From the NCBI GenBank assembly GCA_027579435.1, contig JANBPK010001482.1:23614-87613 (forward strand): 64,000 bases of DNA, read 5' to 3'. This document shows, in pieces, positions 60,460 through 64,000 of the stretch. The notes under the pieces were generated by a model. The model was given only the letters and a program-made list of their open reading frames with translations, did no database searches and was not told the origin of the DNA. The stretch's first letter is position 1. The number at the start of each line of letters is the position of its first letter. The stretch comes from Candolleomyces eurysporus. Its lineage: Eukaryota; Basidiomycota; Agaricomycetes; Agaricales; Psathyrellaceae. The translations under genes and the position numbers were made by a program.

Positions 60460-61690
60460 TCTGGCAGCTCAGAAGGATTTAAAAGTCGTGAAAAGATGAG
60501 GAACAGGCTCGAAAGCCTGCGAAAGAAGGCGGAGGCGAAGGAGCGAAGACGAAGGAGCGTGAAAGAAAGGAACCATCCAGAGGGAAGCGTGTCTATTCCC
60601 ATGTCGGAGACTTATATAAAGAGACGTGGGCGCGCCGGCTTTAGTGTGCCACCATTCCATGGCTACTTAGATAGCTGATGTTGAGGTAAACTTGGGGACG
60701 AACTAAGAGCGGGCGAAGATTTCGGCACTCTCATGGTGATATCAATAGAAATCTCGAACAAGGTGAGATTCGGATCTGAGCGTCGAGAGACGTTAGACGT
60801 TTTGTGGAATGGAGAGTGTGTCAACTAACGAACCTCACTCCCTGGTTCCCTTGGCTGCCAATGGTCAACGAGGCGCTCGTGGCTGCATCAATGTCTCGGT
60901 TAGGCAGAAAGGCTGGGTTGGTTCGGGGATGAAGGGGAAACTGGGAAGAGTTGAGTCACGCCCAGACCCTTCCGGTGGGCGACGTCGGACGTGTCGATGA
61001 CCATTCAGAAAAGGCACGACAACTCTTTTGAGCGAACAATGAATGCTTGATAAAGTAAAATGCACGGCCTGTGTGGGATCCGTAGCTGTGGTAGTCCCGA
61101 ATCGCCCCAAAGGCTCGTCTGGTGGTTCCTATTCAGTGGGTGGCTGATAGTCGTTGTTTTACTCATTTCAGACTGAGCCTTCCCTCACTCGCCATCCCCA
61201 TAGACCCTAAGCCAACCGCCGCTTGGAACCATGGACATGGGATGCATGACCCCATCAATGGGCTTCTGAACAAACATCCCATCAGCTATTATCTTTGCGT
61301 TGGTTATGCGTAGAACGAACCTTTCATCCCAAGTCTTCTCCAGTCAGTCAATCGAAGCCACCGCATCGCGCCCCTCCCATGCTATCACCGAACGACTGAG
61401 ATCGACAGAGCTCAGTGTGGTGGCACGGTTCTCTGGAATCATCGGTGGCATTCACCGTTGGTGACTCATGGCGTTGTCAGATGTCTATCCAGTTTCCCAG
61501 CAATAGAAAAAACACTTGAGCCAATGCTTGAGAGGGTTAGAACCATGGTGAGGGGATTGACAATGATTGACGTTGCGCCTGTGTGACGAAAGTTTGGCAG
61601 CATCGTTGAATCCAAATATCATTGCCGCGTTTCATCGCAAACTCCGACGAGCGAGTTCCTTCTTAGCCAAGATATGGACTCGAAGTCTTT
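60460..61690. other. Intergenic, CpG-normal, no supported gene
   Basis: Short ORFs without family signal. CpG density is like the rest of the window, up to about 61,682. Confidence 0.45.
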
Positions 61691-63468
61691 GCAGCATTGG
61701 GAGTAAACTTGTAGAGCTAACATACACAAAATTCATGGCCCAGGCTAAAAATGAAAATCCAAAAATTAGCAGTATGAACCAATGGCTGGAGTGACTAATA
61801 TGACCAATAAATTAATTGCCATTCACAGTGCAGTACACAATTATGACTACCTCCATAGTCGGAGAGGAAGCACATTCTACAACCTACTCAGAGGCTTAGA
61901 CAGACTCATAGCCTAATGAACCTAGGGAAAAGCTATTGTCACAATCATGTGCCCATTTCATATAGATAGGATGGTCCCTCACTTGTAGCTCCTTTACACT
62001 TAGTGAAAGTGGGCCGATGCACTGCACGGCACATGTCTAAGGCATTTTGACTCATTTTTCATTTATTTTTCACAGTACATATTGATGTCTGGGATATATG
62101 GAATCCTATTTGTTGAAAACAGTGAGTAATGTTACAATGAACCATGCCTTTCACTTGATCATAAAACTGCTGCAACTTACTTGTTCTTGTATCAATCCAG
62201 GGACCACAATAAGACTGGGAAGCCAGAAGACAAAGACAGAGGAAGGGAAGAAAGAAGACAGAGGAGGACAAGGAGGAACAAGCATGAAGATGGCAAGTCT
62301 TGGTTGCATTGCCTTGGCAAGAGCCCATTGCCAGAAGAGAAATGGTGAGAGTGAGAGAATGGTAAGTAGCGGCCAGAATGATGCACACCAGCCATGTAAT
62401 GTCTTGGTGCGCAGTGGGGGTACAATGTACCCAAGTCAAAATGCCTTGGAACTTGATATTATCCTACACCCATGCCTTTTTGTTTCTTGTCCTTGATTCC
62501 TCTCCCCATCTTGTGTCGTCTCTGACAGAATATTGAGCATAAAAAAATTTGACTGATTCCCTGTTCCACTACTCTCATATTCCCCTCATGCACATGTTAC
62601 CTTTTTCCTCTTCCCACTACTTACATATTGACCCTATCACCTTTTTTGTCTGACCATCATGTATTTATCTACTGTTTTAAGGAAGCAGAGCTGGTCAATT
62701 GTATTTTGTCACTAAAAAGGATGAAGATAACAGATAATGTGGGAGCTGGTGTGGAGAATGCACACCATGTATACATTCACTCATGGTTTATTCTCAGGAA
62801 TAGGAACAACTATCTTGATCCTCATGAATTTGGCTGGTCACTTGGCTCATCTTTAGGTGTAAAAGTAGTCTGCCTACCTTCTGTGTCAATGGCTAGCTTT
62901 CCCATTGGCTCACTCCCCCTCCTTTTGTTTCCCCTTTATTTCATACTCTGTGAATTTATTGTATCTATTTCTTGCCACTATTTGAAGATCAGCCTGGTCA
63001 TCCCTAGGTCAATCACTTGTGTAGATTGGTGGTTCTCACCCACCATTTCTATCTGTTTTTCACTGGAATTCTGCCTGCCTTTGTTTTTCACAACAATTGC
63101 CTCTCTCATCCAAAATATGTATAAAAATGACATCTCTCNTTTTTTCTGTCTCTCTGCTATTCTTGTTTTTGTGTGTGTTTTCAGGTAAGAGACCTCAGAC
63201 CTTTATGAGGTTTTGTTAGTATAAACAGTACATACCAGTATGGCAACCTTATTGGTCAATCAACAATCTTCTATTCTACACACAAACTGGATATTTGAAT
63301 GGATCAAACTTCTCTGAGATGTACACAGTAATATCCTTGCTTAAATTGCTTGACATAAACACATACAAAATTTAAAGACTGACAAGGTAATATGAAATAA
63401 ATGTTGCATATACAAGTAGTTGAGAGAGGTGATGGTATCAATGATATGTAGAGCATAAATCTAAGATA
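61690..63468. other. CpG-depleted, AT-richer segment without a recognised gene
   Basis: From about 61.69 kb CpG almost vanishes (roughly ten in 2.3 kb by eye, against four to six per 60-base line just before the border). ORFs on both strands in 62.06-62.5 kb and 62.63-63.19 kb show no family resemblance. The N at 63139 precedes T6. It could be the degenerate 3' flank of the WD40 gene or old repeat sequence. Confidence 0.55.
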
Positions 63469-64000
63469 TTAATCATAATCCTTCAACCTTTCAGAAACAT
63501 CAAGAATATAGACCCTGCCATTTCTACACCCAACAGCTGCAAGTGTAAATGTAGAGTCAAAAGATACTCTAGTAACAGGCCAGCTTGAAGGAAACCAGCA
63601 AATTGGAATGGCAGCTGTTGACAAAGGTTGGCCAGTGAGTTCGACTTCAACCAATCCAGAAACAGAAGGGGTGTGTTTTCTGAGATGTGCATAGAATTTT
63701 GGAAGGCCTGTGAGAATGCTGCAGAAAGATTCACCCTGAGAAGTGGCAAGAAGGGTTCCTGCTTGGCTGTCCCAAAAGCACACTGTGTTATCATATGATC
63801 CAGATGCCAGCCTTTTCCCATCAGGTAAGAAGGCAAGATTGTCTACCCCAGAAATATGGCCTTCAAGAATGGCAAGAAGGGTTCCTGCTTGGGTATCCCA
63901 CAGATGCACCACTGTGCTGTGATCTGATGCAGATGCCAGCCTTTGCCCATCAGGTGAGAAGGCAACACTATTTGCACCAGAAGAATGGCCTTCAAGAGTG
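63469..64000 (-). CDS. WD40-repeat protein, C-terminal part (probably NACHT-WD40), partial
   Basis: The gene runs in from beyond the window and stops at 63469. Complete WD40 units are visible: EGHSSGANSVAFSPDGQRLA then STVVHLWDTQ, and EGHISGVDNLAFLPDGKRLA then DNTVCFWDSQ. Repeat unit is 42-43 residues (126-129 nt) and neighbouring units are highly alike in DNA, as in basidiomycete NACHT-WD40 (NWD) genes whose repeats undergo concerted evolution. After the last full unit, a non-repeat segment contains PVTRVSFDSTFTLAAVGC then NGRVYILDVSERLKDYD. No stop or frameshift. The NACHT part, if any, is outside the window, so that half of the call is inference. The coding DNA is almost free of CpG, unlike the two NACHT genes at 18 and 25 kb. 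Confidence 0.75.
   Translation of the reverse strand, partial: TLEGHSSGANSVAFSPDGQRLASASDHSTVVHLWDTQAGTLLAILEGHISGVDNLAFLPDGKRLASGSYDNTVCFWDSQAGTLLATSQGESFCSILTGLPKFYAHLRKHTPSVSGLVEVELTGQPLSTAAIPICWFPSSWPVTRVSFDSTFTLAAVGCRNGRVYILDVSERLKDYD

Noticed and set aside
62098..62496. 132-codon ORF and its opposite-strand counterpart in the CpG-poor segment
   Set aside because: Open frames lengthen by chance when composition shifts; no domain or start context was seen.

Overview
The window is basidiomycete (Agaricomycetes-type) nuclear DNA. The support is: dense spliceosomal introns of about 50-60 nt with GT-AG borders; families typical of mushroom-forming fungi (DUF6533 membrane proteins, short NACHT proteins, DUF6699, BTB proteins with Cys-rich tails, HsbA, CBM1-GH62); and about 50% GC with plentiful CpG. 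I cannot name the species. Most single ORFs break genes at introns, so the gene models here were assembled by hand from splice signals and phase.

Layout. 0.2-1.6 kb: secreted CBM1-GH62 arabinofuranosidase (+). 3.6-7.0 kb: Ser/Thr-rich single-pass surface protein (-). 9.2-15.8 kb: tandem pair of DUF6533 membrane proteins (+). 16.3-17.3 kb: membrane-anchored DUF7137-like protein (+). 17.7-19.9 kb (+) and 24.2-26.4 kb (-): two paralogous STAND/NACHT NTPases around a DUF6699 protein (20.1-21.6 kb, -). 26.6-28.4, 39.7-41.6 and 49.2-51.1 kb (all -): three secreted aldose 1-epimerases, the last two being a recent block duplication with their promoters. 30.4-31.7 kb: multi-TM protein (-). 33.7-36.1 kb: TRM44 tRNA methyltransferase (-). 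37.9-39.2 kb: WrbA/Pst2-like flavodoxin quinone reductase (+). 42.7-43.9 kb: complete BTB gene (-), with three decayed C-terminal relics at 44.1, 48.8 and 53.4 kb. 44.7-47.6 kb: eEF2 (-). 52.3-53.0 kb: HsbA-like secreted protein (+). 54.3-60.5 kb: a DHA2-type MFS transporter (-) between two convergently oriented DUF6533 paralogues. 63.5 kb to the end: C-terminal WD40 array of a gene running off the window (-), inside a strikingly CpG-poor segment that begins near 61.7 kb.

How it fits together. Housekeeping genes (eEF2, TRM44, quinone reductase) are interspersed with accessory families that have duplicated locally: NACHT, DUF6533, epimerase and BTB. Secreted functions (GH62, epimerases, HsbA) fit a plant-polymer or plant-associated lifestyle (inference). 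Nine isolated N characters, nearly all directly before a 6-7 nt homopolymer, behave as spurious single-base insertions; ignoring them restores frame in four genes.
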